Source: Nostoc sp. CHAB 5824
Lineage (GTDB): Bacteria > Cyanobacteriota > Cyanobacteriia > Cyanobacteriales > Nostocaceae
Assembly (NCBI RefSeq): GCF_020829665.1
Contig: NZ_JAIVFT010000001.1
Coordinates: forward strand, 124,001 to 188,000
Length of the DNA: 64,000 nt
Reading direction: 5' to 3'
The notes under the pieces are model-generated. The model was not told the origin of the DNA. It saw only the letters and a program-made list of their open reading frames with translations, and did no database searches. Below, piece by piece: positions 1 through 9,145 of the stretch; position 1 is the stretch's first letter; the number at the start of each line of letters is the position of its first letter. Made by a program: the position numbers and the translations under genes.

Positions 1-1163
1 TCAAAAATGAAATGGAAGCGTTAAAAACTACTGCGACAATTTTCGGTGGAATTGCAGTGTTTATCAATGCTTACTATGCTGCAAAGCGTTGGGAAGCTAT
101 GGATAAAAGTGCTGAAGCTGCAAATAAGACTGCTAAGGCTGCGCTCCAAAATGCCCAAGCTGCACAAGACAAGCAAATCACAGAACGTTTTGCAAAAGCT
201 ATTGAACAACTTGGAAATGAAAAGATTGAAACGCGATTAGGGGCAATTTATACTCTAGAACGAATCGCCAAAGATTCCAAAGATGATCACTGGACAATCA
301 TGGAAGTCCTCACGGCTTTTGTGCGAGAGAATGCACCTCGGAAAAAAGACGAGGCAAAGGTAGAGAATGCAAAACCGTTAATCAATTATTGGATGAATGG
401 TAAGAAGTTAGAGGAGATAGAGCAAGAATCAAAACTTCAGACGGATATTCAAGCAGCCCTTACTGTAATTGGACGGCGCAAATCTGAGAATGATCTGGAA
501 AATCGGAGACTGGATTTACGTAATATCGATATTAGAGGAGCAGACCTAAGAGAAGCCAAACTACAAAAGGCAGACCTCATGCTAGCCAACCTACAAAGGG
601 CAGAACTCACCAAAGCCAATCTCCAAGGGGCAGATATCCTTGGTACTGACCTGCAAGAGGCAAACCTCAGGCAAGTCAACCTCCAAGGAGCAAAACTAAT
701 TGGCATCAACCTGCGAAAGGCAGACCTTACACTAGCCAACCTCCAAGGGGCAGACCTCATACTAGCTAATCTGCAAGGGGCAAACTTCAGGGAAACCAAC
801 TTACAAGAAGCAAACCTCAGGCAAGCCAACTTGCAAGGGGCACATTTTAATGGAAGCAATTTACGAGAGGCATTCCTTGAGAAAGCCAATTTAGAAGAAG
901 TATTTTTCATGAGAGCCAATTTACGAGAGGCATTCTTTGAAAAAGCTAATTTACAAAAGGCATTTCTCATCGGAGCCAACCTGCAAGGAGCAGACCTCAC
1001 GGAAGCCAACTTGGAAGAGGCAATCCTCAGGGAAGCTAACCTGCAAGGGGCAAATCTTAGGGGAGCCGAAAATCTAAAACAACAGCAGATTGAATCGGCA
1101 AAAGGCGATCGCACAACAATCTTACCGGAAAATCTTCAACCACCCAAACATTGGAAAACTTAA
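1..1163 (+). CDS. Pentapeptide-repeat membrane protein (5' end outside window)
   Basis: The frame is open to the left edge, so the first visible ATG (base 12) is probably internal and the true start lies outside. The visible part begins with a hydrophobic segment (TIFGGIAVFINAYYAAKR), then an Ala-rich helix. A conserved block follows (ERFAKAIEQLGNEKIETR, then DHWTIMEVLTAFVRENAP). From about residue 165 to the end there are A(D/N)LxxA pentapeptides, giving a right-handed quadrilateral beta-helix. The C-terminus (GDRTTILPENLQPPKHW) is shared with the gene at 7240. Pentapeptide proteins of this type are common in cyanobacteria and mostly of unknown function. Family assignment is secure; no role can be given. 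Confidence 0.9.
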   Translation, partial: KNEMEALKTTATIFGGIAVFINAYYAAKRWEAMDKSAEAANKTAKAALQNAQAAQDKQITERFAKAIEQLGNEKIETRLGAIYTLERIAKDSKDDHWTIMEVLTAFVRENAPRKKDEAKVENAKPLINYWMNGKKLEEIEQESKLQTDIQAALTVIGRRKSENDLENRRLDLRNIDIRGADLREAKLQKADLMLANLQRAELTKANLQGADILGTDLQEANLRQVNLQGAKLIGINLRKADLTLANLQGADLILANLQGANFRETNLQEANLRQANLQGAHFNGSNLREAFLEKANLEEVFFMRANLREAFFEKANLQKAFLIGANLQGADLTEANLEEAILREANLQGANLRGAENLKQQQIESAKGDRTTILPENLQPPKHWKT

Positions 1164-1166
1164 GTT

Positions 1167-1389
1167 TCACCCTTTGAACCTCAACGTTGACCTTTTGAAC
1201 CTCAACGCTGACCTTTTGAACCTCAACGTTGACCCTCTGAACCTCAACGTTGACCCTCTGAACCTCAACATTGAGCCTTTGAACCTCAACGTTGACCCTC
1301 TGAACCTCAACGTTGACCCTCTGAACCTCAACGTTGAGCCTTTGAACCTCAACGTTGAACCTTTGAACCTCAAACGTGAGCTTTTTTAA
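1167..1389. repeat. 21-bp tandem array, about 10 units (array 1)
   Basis: About ten head-to-tail 21-bp units begin three bases after the preceding stop codon. The consensus is TTGAACCTCAACGTTGA followed by CCCT or GCCT. Each unit holds a 10-bp perfect palindrome, TCAACGTTGA. Because 21 is a multiple of three, open frames arise on both strands (LNLNVDP heptads on +, RFKGSTL-like on -), but these have no ribosome binding site and are not genes. The last units carry small changes and end in CTTTTTTAAG. The array is a diverged relative of the one at 46600-46830. Confidence 0.9.
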
Positions 1390-1764
1390 GATACAAGGTT
1401 AGCTAGAGTGACAGTGAAATCCAGCTTACTGGTATCACCTGATAAATATTCCCTAAGCAGGAGATAAATAATAAGACACCTGTCCTATCCTAGTCATTGC
1501 TATGGGGATAGGAAAAGGAGATGTCTGTAACAAAGGGGCTAAAAATTTTAGATTTAATTCGGGAGCTTCGGTAGCAACTCAATTTTTCTCAGAAATAGTT
1601 TGCTGTTAGATTAAAACTTTCATTTAAAACAGTCAATTGTTGCCAAAATTGGCATACAGTGCCTTCACGGATAGCGCTAAAACTAATAGAACAAATGTTA
1701 CGGCAGATGAGTAAACCCGACAAAAGGCTGCTAAATCAGTATCTTCCAGAAGCAGAGTAGGGTT
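1390..1764. other. Intergenic region with one small inverted repeat
   Basis: No gene is seen. TCCTATCC and GGATAGGA form an 8-bp inverted repeat around 1485-1521, which may be a terminator-like or processing hairpin. The remainder is the presumed leader of the sensor kinase gene; no clear promoter was identified. Confidence 0.4.
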
Positions 1765-4491
1765 ATGGCTCATAAAGTGAGGGCATCGGAACCTAAAAAC
1801 ATTTTTTTTGGCAGTAGAAAGCAACTACTGCACTATGCTGTTGCTTTGCTATCCATTGCCTTAGCACTGGGGGCAACTCTGCTGCTCAATCCATATCTCA
1901 CGCCAACGCCTGCGGCGCTGTTTTATGTTGCGGTGATGGTGAGTGCCTGGTACGGTGGCTTGGGGCCGGGGTTATTTGCTACCGTTTTGTCTACTTTGGC
2001 AATCAACTACTTCCTTTTCAAACCGTTCTATCCGCAGAACACTACAAATCTAAGTAGATTAGTACCTCTGGTTGTCTTCATACTGGCAGCAACATTAATC
2101 AGTTCGCTCAATGAATCACGCCGCACAGCCCAACGGAAAGCTGAGACCAACCTGAAATCACTACGGGAAAGCGAGGCAAGGTTTGGTCACTTAACAGAGT
2201 CTAATATTATTGGGGTGATTGTGGCTGATCTGAACGGCTTGATCGTTGAAGCCAATGGTGCCTTTTTGCAATTGCTCAATTATACAAGCGAGGATTTGCG
2301 CTCTGGTCGAATCCGCTGGGGTGAAATCACTCCACGCGAATACATTGAGGTGAGTGAGCGAGCAATTGAAGAACTTAGGATTAGTGGCAGTTGTAAGCCC
2401 TTTGAGCAAGAATACATCCACAAAGATGGCTCTCAAGTTCCCGTCTTAATTGGCTTTGTCAAGCAGGGAGATAGGACAATCATTGGTTTTGTTCTTGACT
2501 TGAGCGAACGGCAAGCCGCGCTGCGCGAACGCAAACAAGCAGAAGTTGCCCAGAGCATCCTGCAAATGCTCTTAGAACACGTCCCAGAGGGAATTACAAT
2601 CATCGGCGGCCCCCCTGATTTCCCAATCATCGCCAACAGCAAACTCGCGCAAGAGCTTTTGGGCAGAGATGGCGAATCCCTGGTTGGCAAGTCTTCCAGC
2701 AACTACGTCCAGTCCTACGGTATGTTTTTGGCTGATGGTGTAACGCGCCCCACCCCAGAGCAATTGCCTTTGTACCGTGCTACGCGCAACGGTGAAACAA
2801 TCCGCGATGAGGAATGCATCATTGAACGTCCTGATGGAACCCGGATTACAGCCAGCGCTAATGTAGTACCAATTCGAGATTTCCAAGGTCAAATTATCGG
2901 TGCAATTAATTGCTGGCGCGACATCACCAACCGCAAGCGCATCGAGGAGGCACTGCGGCAACGAGAAACGGAACTTCGCTTGATTACGGATACGTTGCCA
3001 GTTCTGATTTCCTTTGTAGATTCAGAGCAACGCTACCGCTTCAATAACCGAGCCTATGAAGAATGGTTTGGGCATTCGGCGGCAGAAGTTTATGGAAAGC
3101 ATCTTTGGGAAGTTTTGGGTGAATCTGCATATCAAGTAGTTCGTCCATACCTAGAACAAGTACTCGCAGGAGAGCAGGTCACTTTTGAAACTCAAGTTCC
3201 TTATAAAGATGGTGGAATACGCTACATTCATGCTATTTATGTTCCCCAGTTTAATCAACAGGGAAGCGTTGAAGGTTATGCCGCGTTGATTACTGACATC
3301 AGCGAACAGCAAGCTGTGCTGCATGATCGCAACCTAGCAGAAGCAGCGCTACGTGACAGCGAGGAGCGATACCGAATTTTAACGGAAGTGTCGCCACAGG
3401 CTATTTGGATGGGCGATAGCGGTGGTGGTATTACTTATTCCAATCAATACTGGTTTGACTACAGTGGACTGACAATGGAGCAGACTACTGGCTATGGCTG
3501 GATTGATATCATTCACCCCGATGACCGCGATCGCGTCTTGAAAACTTCGATGCAGGCTGTTGCTAACGGTACAACCTACGAAGTAGAAATTCGCTTCCGT
3601 CGAGCTTCTGATGGTAGTTATCGTTGGCATATTGTGCGGGGTTTGCCATTTCGAGATGCAGCCGGACAGATTATCAAGTGGGTGGGCATCGCCAGCGACA
3701 TTCACGATCGCAAAGTTGCCGAAGCCGCCCTGCAACAACTCAACGAAATGCTAGAGCAACGGATTCAAGAGCGCACAGCCCAACTCGAAGCCGCCAATAA
3801 GGAACTCGAATCTTTTTCTTATTCAGTCTCTCACGACTTGCGATCGCCACTTCGCCACATCGCTGGATTTATAGAGTTGCTTCAGAAGCGGCATAGCTCA
3901 ACAAGTACATTAGATGAAACGAGTCAGCGTTATTTAAAAATAATTGCAGAAACTGCAAAACAGGCAGGAATACTAGTCGATGAGTTGCTCACATTTTCTC
4001 GCATGGGGCGCACCGAAATGCGCTACATCAACCTCAATATGGAGCAATTGGTACAAGAGATAAAACGCGATTTGGTCATTCAAACCCCAGGACGCATAAT
4101 CCATTGGCACATAGAGTCACTGCCAGAAGTGCAGGGTGACCCGTCCATGCTGCGGCTCGTGCTTCGCAACCTCGTAGGCAATGCCGTAAAATATACCCAG
4201 ACTCGAAACGCAGCAGAAATTACTGTTGGAAGTACTGATAATGAAAACGAAGTTATCTTTTTTGTTCAAGATAACGGCGTTGGCTTTAATATGCAATATG
4301 TTCACAAGCTATTCGGAGTATTTCAACGCCTGCATAGCGACCCACAATTTGAAGGTACTGGTGTTGGATTGGCAAACGTGCAACGCATTATTCATCGGCA
4401 TAATGGTCGAGTCTGGGCAGAGGCTGTAGTTGATAGTGGAGCCACCTTCTATTTCTCACTACCTAAAGTGTCAAAGAAGGAGGGCGAATGA
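1765..4491 (+). CDS. Membrane-anchored multi-PAS sensor histidine kinase
   Basis: A 908-residue kinase. Residues about 20-115 are hydrophobic and resemble the DUF4118 (KdpD-type, four-helix) membrane domain. Four PAS-type segments follow (about 135-255, 260-395, 395-515 and 530-650), then a short coiled coil and a HisKA dimerisation domain. The phospho-acceptor is His690 in SHDLRSPLRHI. The C-terminal HATPase domain shows NAVKYT, DNGVGFN and GTGVGLANV. The phytochrome-like HisKA type and the tandem PAS domains point to sensing of an intracellular or membrane-related signal; the ligand is unknown. The stop codon overlaps the start of the response regulator (ATGA), so the two should be co-translated and probably form a cognate pair. 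Confidence 0.93.
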   Translation: MAHKVRASEPKNIFFGSRKQLLHYAVALLSIALALGATLLLNPYLTPTPAALFYVAVMVSAWYGGLGPGLFATVLSTLAINYFLFKPFYPQNTTNLSRLVPLVVFILAATLISSLNESRRTAQRKAETNLKSLRESEARFGHLTESNIIGVIVADLNGLIVEANGAFLQLLNYTSEDLRSGRIRWGEITPREYIEVSERAIEELRISGSCKPFEQEYIHKDGSQVPVLIGFVKQGDRTIIGFVLDLSERQAALRERKQAEVAQSILQMLLEHVPEGITIIGGPPDFPIIANSKLAQELLGRDGESLVGKSSSNYVQSYGMFLADGVTRPTPEQLPLYRATRNGETIRDEECIIERPDGTRITASANVVPIRDFQGQIIGAINCWRDITNRKRIEEALRQRETELRLITDTLPVLISFVDSEQRYRFNNRAYEEWFGHSAAEVYGKHLWEVLGESAYQVVRPYLEQVLAGEQVTFETQVPYKDGGIRYIHAIYVPQFNQQGSVEGYAALITDISEQQAVLHDRNLAEAALRDSEERYRILTEVSPQAIWMGDSGGGITYSNQYWFDYSGLTMEQTTGYGWIDIIHPDDRDRVLKTSMQAVANGTTYEVEIRFRRASDGSYRWHIVRGLPFRDAAGQIIKWVGIASDIHDRKVAEAALQQLNEMLEQRIQERTAQLEAANKELESFSYSVSHDLRSPLRHIAGFIELLQKRHSSTSTLDETSQRYLKIIAETAKQAGILVDELLTFSRMGRTEMRYINLNMEQLVQEIKRDLVIQTPGRIIHWHIESLPEVQGDPSMLRLVLRNLVGNAVKYTQTRNAAEITVGSTDNENEVIFFVQDNGVGFNMQYVHKLFGVFQRLHSDPQFEGTGVGLANVQRIIHRHNGRVWAEAVVDSGATFYFSLPKVSKKEGE

Positions 4492-4967
4492 AAGAACTCA
4501 AGCGAATTCTGCTGATTGAAGACAGTGCTAACGATGCAGAATTAATCCTGGCCGCCTTGTCGGAAAATCATTTAGCTAACGAAGTGGTGGTGGTACGTGA
4601 TGGAGAGGAAGCACTAGATTATCTTTATCGCCGGGGTTTGTTTCGCTTACGAATGGAAGGGTATCCGGTTGTAGTGCTACTCGATTTGAAACTACCTAAA
4701 ATTGATGGACTAGAAGTACTGGTACAACTCAAATCTGACCCAGTAATGCGAGTAATTCCGGTTGTGGTGCTAACTTCTTCCCGTGAGGAACCAGACCTAG
4801 TTCGATGCTACGAGTTAGGGGTTAATGCCTATGTCGTTAAGCCAGTAGATTACCATGAGTTTGTCGATTCTATTAAGGGTGTCGGACTGTTTTGGGCAGT
4901 GATCAATCAGCCCCCCGTTGGCGCTCTACCTCCTGCACCTCATCGCCAACAGGAGAGTGAATCATGA
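4488..4967 (+). CDS. Single-domain response regulator (Rcp1/CheY-like)
   Basis: A 159-residue receiver domain with no output domain. The acidic pair is E11-D12 (LLIEDSANDAEL), the phospho-acceptor is D66 (VVLLDLKLP), followed by the conserved Thr (VVLTSS) and Lys (YVVKPVD). The extended alpha4-beta5 region resembles the Rcp1 family that pairs with phytochrome-type kinases in cyanobacteria. Its ATG lies in the kinase's stop codon (ATGA), and its own stop overlaps the next ATG in the same way. It is probably the phospho-carrier between the kinase upstream and the hybrid kinase downstream, although that order is inferred from position only. Confidence 0.92.
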   Translation: MKELKRILLIEDSANDAELILAALSENHLANEVVVVRDGEEALDYLYRRGLFRLRMEGYPVVVLLDLKLPKIDGLEVLVQLKSDPVMRVIPVVVLTSSREEPDLVRCYELGVNAYVVKPVDYHEFVDSIKGVGLFWAVINQPPVGALPPAPHRQQESES

Positions 4968-6931
4968 ATGTCCTCCGTTTCCTCCTTTTGGAAGACAGTC
5001 TATTAGATGCAGAACTTGCCCAAGCGATATTAACTGACGGCGAAATTAATTGCGAACTGGTAAGAGTCGAGACTGGCGCTGATTTCCTGGCTGCTTTGGA
5101 AGCAGAGACTTTCGATTTAATTCTTGCCGATTATGCCCTGCCATCTTTTGATGGAATTTCTGCTCTGGAAATTGCCCGAAATCGCACTCCTGAGGTTCCT
5201 TTTATCTTTGTTTCTGCGGCGCTGGGTGAAGAATTAGCGATCGAAGCCTTGAAGAATGGTGCAACCGATTATGTATTAAAGCAACGACTAGGGCGGTTAG
5301 TTCCCTCGGTGCAACGGGCATTGCAGGAAGCCAAAGAGCGCCGGGAGCGCCAGCAAGCAGAGGAGTCACTACAGAAGAGTGAAGCCAAATATCGCAGAAT
5401 TGTTGATACCTCTTATGAGGGAATTTGGATGATTGACTCTCAATCACGAACAGAGTTCGTGAATCAGCGGCTCTGTGAGATGTTGGGCTATACGGCTGAA
5501 GAAATGCTCAGTCGTTCCTTATTTGATTTTATGGATCAAGCTGATGGAATAGCAGCCCAACAGAAACTGGAGTGGCTCAAGCAAGAAGGGAGCGATCTTA
5601 AAGAAGGTCGATTGCGCTGCAAGGATGGTTCTTACATTTGGACACTGATTTCTGCTAGAGCTATTTTGAATGAACAAAATGAGTTCTTGGGCGCGATCGC
5701 TATGCTAACTGATATCACCGATCGCAAGCGCACCGAATCAGAACGCGATCGCCTTTTGCAACTTGAGCAATTAGCCAGGGCGGAAGCAGAGGCTGCTAAC
5801 CGGATAAAAGATGAGTTTCTAGCGGTACTTTCTCATGAATTGCGATCGCCCCTGAATCCGATTATCGGGTGGGCAAAACTGTTGCAGAGCCGTAAATTTG
5901 ATGATATATCACTCAAAAAGGCCCTTGAAACCATTGAACGCAATGCCAAATTACAAGCTCAACTAATTGAAGACTTGCTGGATGTTTCTCGCATCCTCCA
6001 AGGCAAAATCAACCTGAACATAATACCAGTCAATCTGGCATCCACCATTGAAGCAGCAATGGACACAGTGCGTTTGGCAGCAGAAGCAAAAACCATTCAG
6101 ATTGAGATGATGCTTGATCCAACTGTAGGTAAAGTTTTGGGTGATTCAGATCGCCTACAGCAAGTCCTCTGGAACCTGTTATCGAATGCTGTCAAATTCA
6201 CAGCCACTGGAGGAAAAATAAATGTGCGATTGGAGTGCATCGATGCTCAAGCGCAAATTACCGTCAGCGACACAGGTAAGGGCATTCATCCTGACTTTTT
6301 ACCTCATGTGTTTGACTATTTCCGTCAGGGTGACAGTACAACAACTAGAAAGTTTGGTGGGCTAGGATTAGGTTTAGCGATCGCTCGTCACTTGATCGAA
6401 ATGCATGGTGGAACGGTTTTGGCCGAAAGTATTGGCGAGGACAAAGGAGCTATCTTCACAGTTAGGTTACCGCTGCTCAAGGAAGGTGCAACAATCAAGG
6501 ATAACACGAATCCTGATTCCTCAGCTGCCGTTCCTGTTTCCTCTCCCCTGATGGGTCTACAAGTCCTGATTGTAGATGACAATGCAGACACCCGCGACTT
6601 TTTCAGCTTTGTGCTGGAACAGTTTGGAGCGATCGTCACCACAGTAGCATCAGGAGATGAAGCATTACAAGCGCTAATGCAGTCAAAGCCAGATATCTTA
6701 CTCAGCGATATTGGGATGCCAGAGATGAACGGCTATATGCTGATGCAACAGGTGCGTGCTATCGAAGCAGAAATAGAGGGAAAACAGATTCCAGCGATCG
6801 CTCTGACTGCTTATGCAGGCGAAATCAATCAGCAGCAAGCAATAAAAGCAGGCTTTCAAGACTACATCGTTAAACCTGTAGCACCAGAGGAATTGCTCAT
6901 GGCGATTACTAATTTAGTCCAACCTACTTAG
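4964..6931 (+). CDS. Hybrid sensor kinase: REC-PAS-HisKA-HATPase-REC
   Basis: A 655-residue soluble protein with five domains in order: an N-terminal receiver (LLLEDSLLDAEL; acceptor Asp in LILADYALPSFDG), a PAS domain (about 130-255), HisKA with His291 in LSHELRSPLNPIIGW, HATPase (NLLSNAVKFT, GLGLGLAIARHL), and a C-terminal receiver with acceptor D582 (LLSDIGMPEMNGY). No membrane segment is visible. The gene overlaps the preceding regulator by 4 bp (ATGA). The N-terminal receiver suggests it is controlled by phosphorylation, making the three genes a possible relay. No DNA-binding output is encoded nearby, so the final target is unknown. Confidence 0.93.
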   Translation: MNVLRFLLLEDSLLDAELAQAILTDGEINCELVRVETGADFLAALEAETFDLILADYALPSFDGISALEIARNRTPEVPFIFVSAALGEELAIEALKNGATDYVLKQRLGRLVPSVQRALQEAKERRERQQAEESLQKSEAKYRRIVDTSYEGIWMIDSQSRTEFVNQRLCEMLGYTAEEMLSRSLFDFMDQADGIAAQQKLEWLKQEGSDLKEGRLRCKDGSYIWTLISARAILNEQNEFLGAIAMLTDITDRKRTESERDRLLQLEQLARAEAEAANRIKDEFLAVLSHELRSPLNPIIGWAKLLQSRKFDDISLKKALETIERNAKLQAQLIEDLLDVSRILQGKINLNIIPVNLASTIEAAMDTVRLAAEAKTIQIEMMLDPTVGKVLGDSDRLQQVLWNLLSNAVKFTATGGKINVRLECIDAQAQITVSDTGKGIHPDFLPHVFDYFRQGDSTTTRKFGGLGLGLAIARHLIEMHGGTVLAESIGEDKGAIFTVRLPLLKEGATIKDNTNPDSSAAVPVSSPLMGLQVLIVDDNADTRDFFSFVLEQFGAIVTTVASGDEALQALMQSKPDILLSDIGMPEMNGYMLMQQVRAIEAEIEGKQIPAIALTAYAGEINQQQAIKAGFQDYIVKPVAPEELLMAITNLVQPT

Positions 6932-7239
6932 GTGTTTGTGATCAACCTGAGTAATTAGATGAACCTCGTTAAGGTTACAGATTTTGAACTATTCTTTATA
7001 GTTAATACAAACGTTTCAATTGCGTGGAATAGCTTCGCTTTAGCCCCAAGATTGTTATGCCCTTACCACTAACCACCACAGTTCAGAGAATGTTTGAAAA
7101 ATAAGTTCTCAAAGATTTTATAGATAATTTCTATGAGGTAGATTTAAGGATATGTCAAGTAGTTACGTGTTTGTACTCTATCATAACCTTACAGATTTTC
7201 TTAAAATCAACCTAAATTTACTTCCGTAAGGAGTCAGAT
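6932..7239. other. Intergenic region, no gene seen
   Basis: AT-rich, with no convincing ORF. The only clear signal is the Shine-Dalgarno-like AAGGAG about 8 bases before the ATG at 7240. Confidence 0.4.
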
Positions 7240-8478
7240 ATGAAGACTTATGACATGTCTCTCATAAAGACAAATGGACTCACGACTTTGTTGGTATTTC
7301 TCTCAATTATATTTATTTTCACATTAACTCTAATTTTCTCATTCTTTGAAAATATTGAAGGATTTTCAAATCAACAAAAAATAGAATATATTAATCAAGC
7401 ATTAACCACTCTTGCCATAATTATTGGAGGATTAGCATTAGTTATTAATGCTTACTATACTTCCAGACTCTCTTTTGGTGACAATCAGAGTATGTTAACC
7501 AAACTCCTTTGTGGGGCACTAGCTTGGGATAACAACATCGTAACTGGCATTAATAACACCCAACAAATAGAAGAAGTTGTTCCAGAACGTTTTTCTAAAG
7601 CTATTGAACAGTTGGGAAATGAAAAGATTGAAACGCGGTTTGCAGCAATTTATGCATTAGAGAGAATTGCTAAGGATTCTCACAAAGACCATTGGACAAT
7701 TATGGAAATTCTCGCTGCATTTATCCGCGAAAATGCCCCAGTGAATCAGAAATATCAAGACGAGTTACAAGACTTATCAAAACTTCCTACAGATATTCAA
7801 ACAGCCTTGACTGTCATTGGACGACGCGATTCACATAAAGATCCGGTAAATCAGAAACTAGATTTACGCAATACAGACTTCAGTAATGCAGACTTAACGG
7901 ATGCTAACCTCTCTAAGGCAATCCTCGTTGGAGCTAACTTGCAATGGGTCAATTTTACACGAGCAAATCTCTCGGAGGCAGACTTATCAATAACCTATCT
8001 TTGTGGATCAATCTTTTATGAAGCCAACCTGCAAAAAGCAATCCTTCCAGAAGCCAATCTTCAAGGCGTAATCCTCAGAAAAGCGAACCTCTCGAAGGCA
8101 ATCCTTTATGATGCCAACTTGGAAGGAGCAATCCTTTGTGATGCCAAATTAGAAGAAGCAATCCTTTGTGGTGCCAACTTAGAAGGAGCAATCCTTTGTG
8201 ATGCCAACTTGGAAGGAGCAAACTTTGAGGATAGCAACCTTCAAGATGCAAACCTGATTGGCAGTAACTTGCAAAACGCAAAACTTGCTGGAGCCAACTT
8301 AGAAGCTGTGTTACTCAGTACAGCCAACTTGCAAAGTGCTAACTTCCAAGAAGCTAACCTCGCTAGAGCAAACTTGAGCGGATGTGAAAACCTTGAATTA
8401 CAGCAGATTGAACAGGCAATTGGCGATCGCACAACAATCCTACCGGAAAATTTTAAAATACCCAAACACTGGAAGTAA
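7240..8478 (+). CDS. Membrane-anchored pentapeptide-repeat protein
   Basis: A 412-residue protein with two predicted N-terminal membrane helices (about 12-34 and 55-73; the second ends GLALVINAYYTSR). A conserved block follows (ERFSKAIEQLGNEKIETR, DHWTIMEILAAFIRENAP), then A(N/D)LxxA pentapeptides from about residue 205 to 385, and the C-terminal GDRTTILPEN motif. It is a full-length paralogue of the gene at the left edge of the window. A good ribosome binding site (AAGGAG) supports the start. Four nearly identical 30-bp units at 8101-8220 show recent internal duplication. Function unknown. Confidence 0.92.
   Translation: MKTYDMSLIKTNGLTTLLVFLSIIFIFTLTLIFSFFENIEGFSNQQKIEYINQALTTLAIIIGGLALVINAYYTSRLSFGDNQSMLTKLLCGALAWDNNIVTGINNTQQIEEVVPERFSKAIEQLGNEKIETRFAAIYALERIAKDSHKDHWTIMEILAAFIRENAPVNQKYQDELQDLSKLPTDIQTALTVIGRRDSHKDPVNQKLDLRNTDFSNADLTDANLSKAILVGANLQWVNFTRANLSEADLSITYLCGSIFYEANLQKAILPEANLQGVILRKANLSKAILYDANLEGAILCDAKLEEAILCGANLEGAILCDANLEGANFEDSNLQDANLIGSNLQNAKLAGANLEAVLLSTANLQSANFQEANLARANLSGCENLELQQIEQAIGDRTTILPENFKIPKHWK
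8101..8220 (+). repeat. Four 30-bp in-frame repeats inside the pentapeptide gene
   Basis: Four consecutive 30-bp units start with ATCCTTT(A/G)TG and end with GAAG(G/A)AGCA. They differ at only a few bases. Each encodes two pentapeptides (ILCDANLEGA type). Near-identity at silent positions implies recent expansion rather than selection on the protein alone. Confidence 0.85.
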
Positions 8479-8513
8479 CAAAAAGCTAAAGTTTTAGATG
8501 CTAAAACTCAATT

Positions 8514-8558
8514 ACACAGTAGGGACGTACAGCTATATCTATTACGTCGCTACTGTGT
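8514..8558. terminator. Hairpin after the pentapeptide gene
   Basis: Two 16-base arms, ACACAGTAGGGACGTA and TACGTCGCTACTGTGT, pair with one mismatch around a 13-base loop, 36 bases after the stop codon. The following run of T is weak, so it may be a terminator or a small palindromic repeat. Confidence 0.6.
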
Positions 8559-9145
8559 TTAATTTAGTACCTCAAACTCAAAAACTGCTAGAAGCCTGAT
8601 AAATATTCTCTATCAACTTAAATTTTGCGTAATTTAAATCACTAACAATTCTGAAAAGCCGAGAGGTTACCAACACAGTTGCGATCGCGCACTGAAGTTA
8701 TTGGTAGAAAATGTATTGGTCAATTCAAAAGACAATTCAGAAAAATAACTTTTAGGAGTTAAATATATCACTAAAAATTATATAAATTTTCAATTGAAAG
8801 ACATTCTTTAGGAATTGTAATTTATTTATATTTCATAAAAAATCTTTTTAACTGATGTCTCTAATTGTTGGCACTGTTACAACGCGCAATTTTGAAAACG
8901 TTTACTATACCTGAGTACTTTAAAGAACAAAAGTAGTTCATCAATAACATAAGTCTCTTAATACCGGAGAGTAAATTATTGTTAGTTATTATCCTATCCA
9001 GCGAAATCATTGACTAATCACTTCGATTTTCCTACGGCTTCAAGCTGTGGGATAAGTTAATAATTTGCATTTTTTATGGATTTTGAATCGAACAATTAAC
9101 AATAACTATTTAGTTTTTTCTGCGCCACTAGTTAAGAGGTAATCT
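8559..9145. other. Long leader upstream of the devBCA-like operon
   Basis: No gene is seen in about 590 bases. The stretch is AT-rich and probably carries the operon promoter. A GTA-N8-TTA sequence at 8971 only partly fits the NtcA consensus GTA-N8-TAC and has no well-spaced -10 element, so no regulator is assigned. Confidence 0.35.

Noticed and set aside
449..1114. 221-codon minus-strand frame opposite the pentapeptide gene
   Set aside because: Shadow of the repeated codons; composition (RSAPCRLA) is an antisense artefact.
1090..1389. Open frames of LNLNVDP heptads on + and RFKGSTL-like heptads on -
   Set aside because: They result from a 21-bp repeat without stops; open on both strands, no ribosome site, no start of their own.
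8971..8984. NtcA site upstream of the devB-like gene
   Set aside because: GTA-N8-TTA misses the TAC half and no -10 element is at the right distance.
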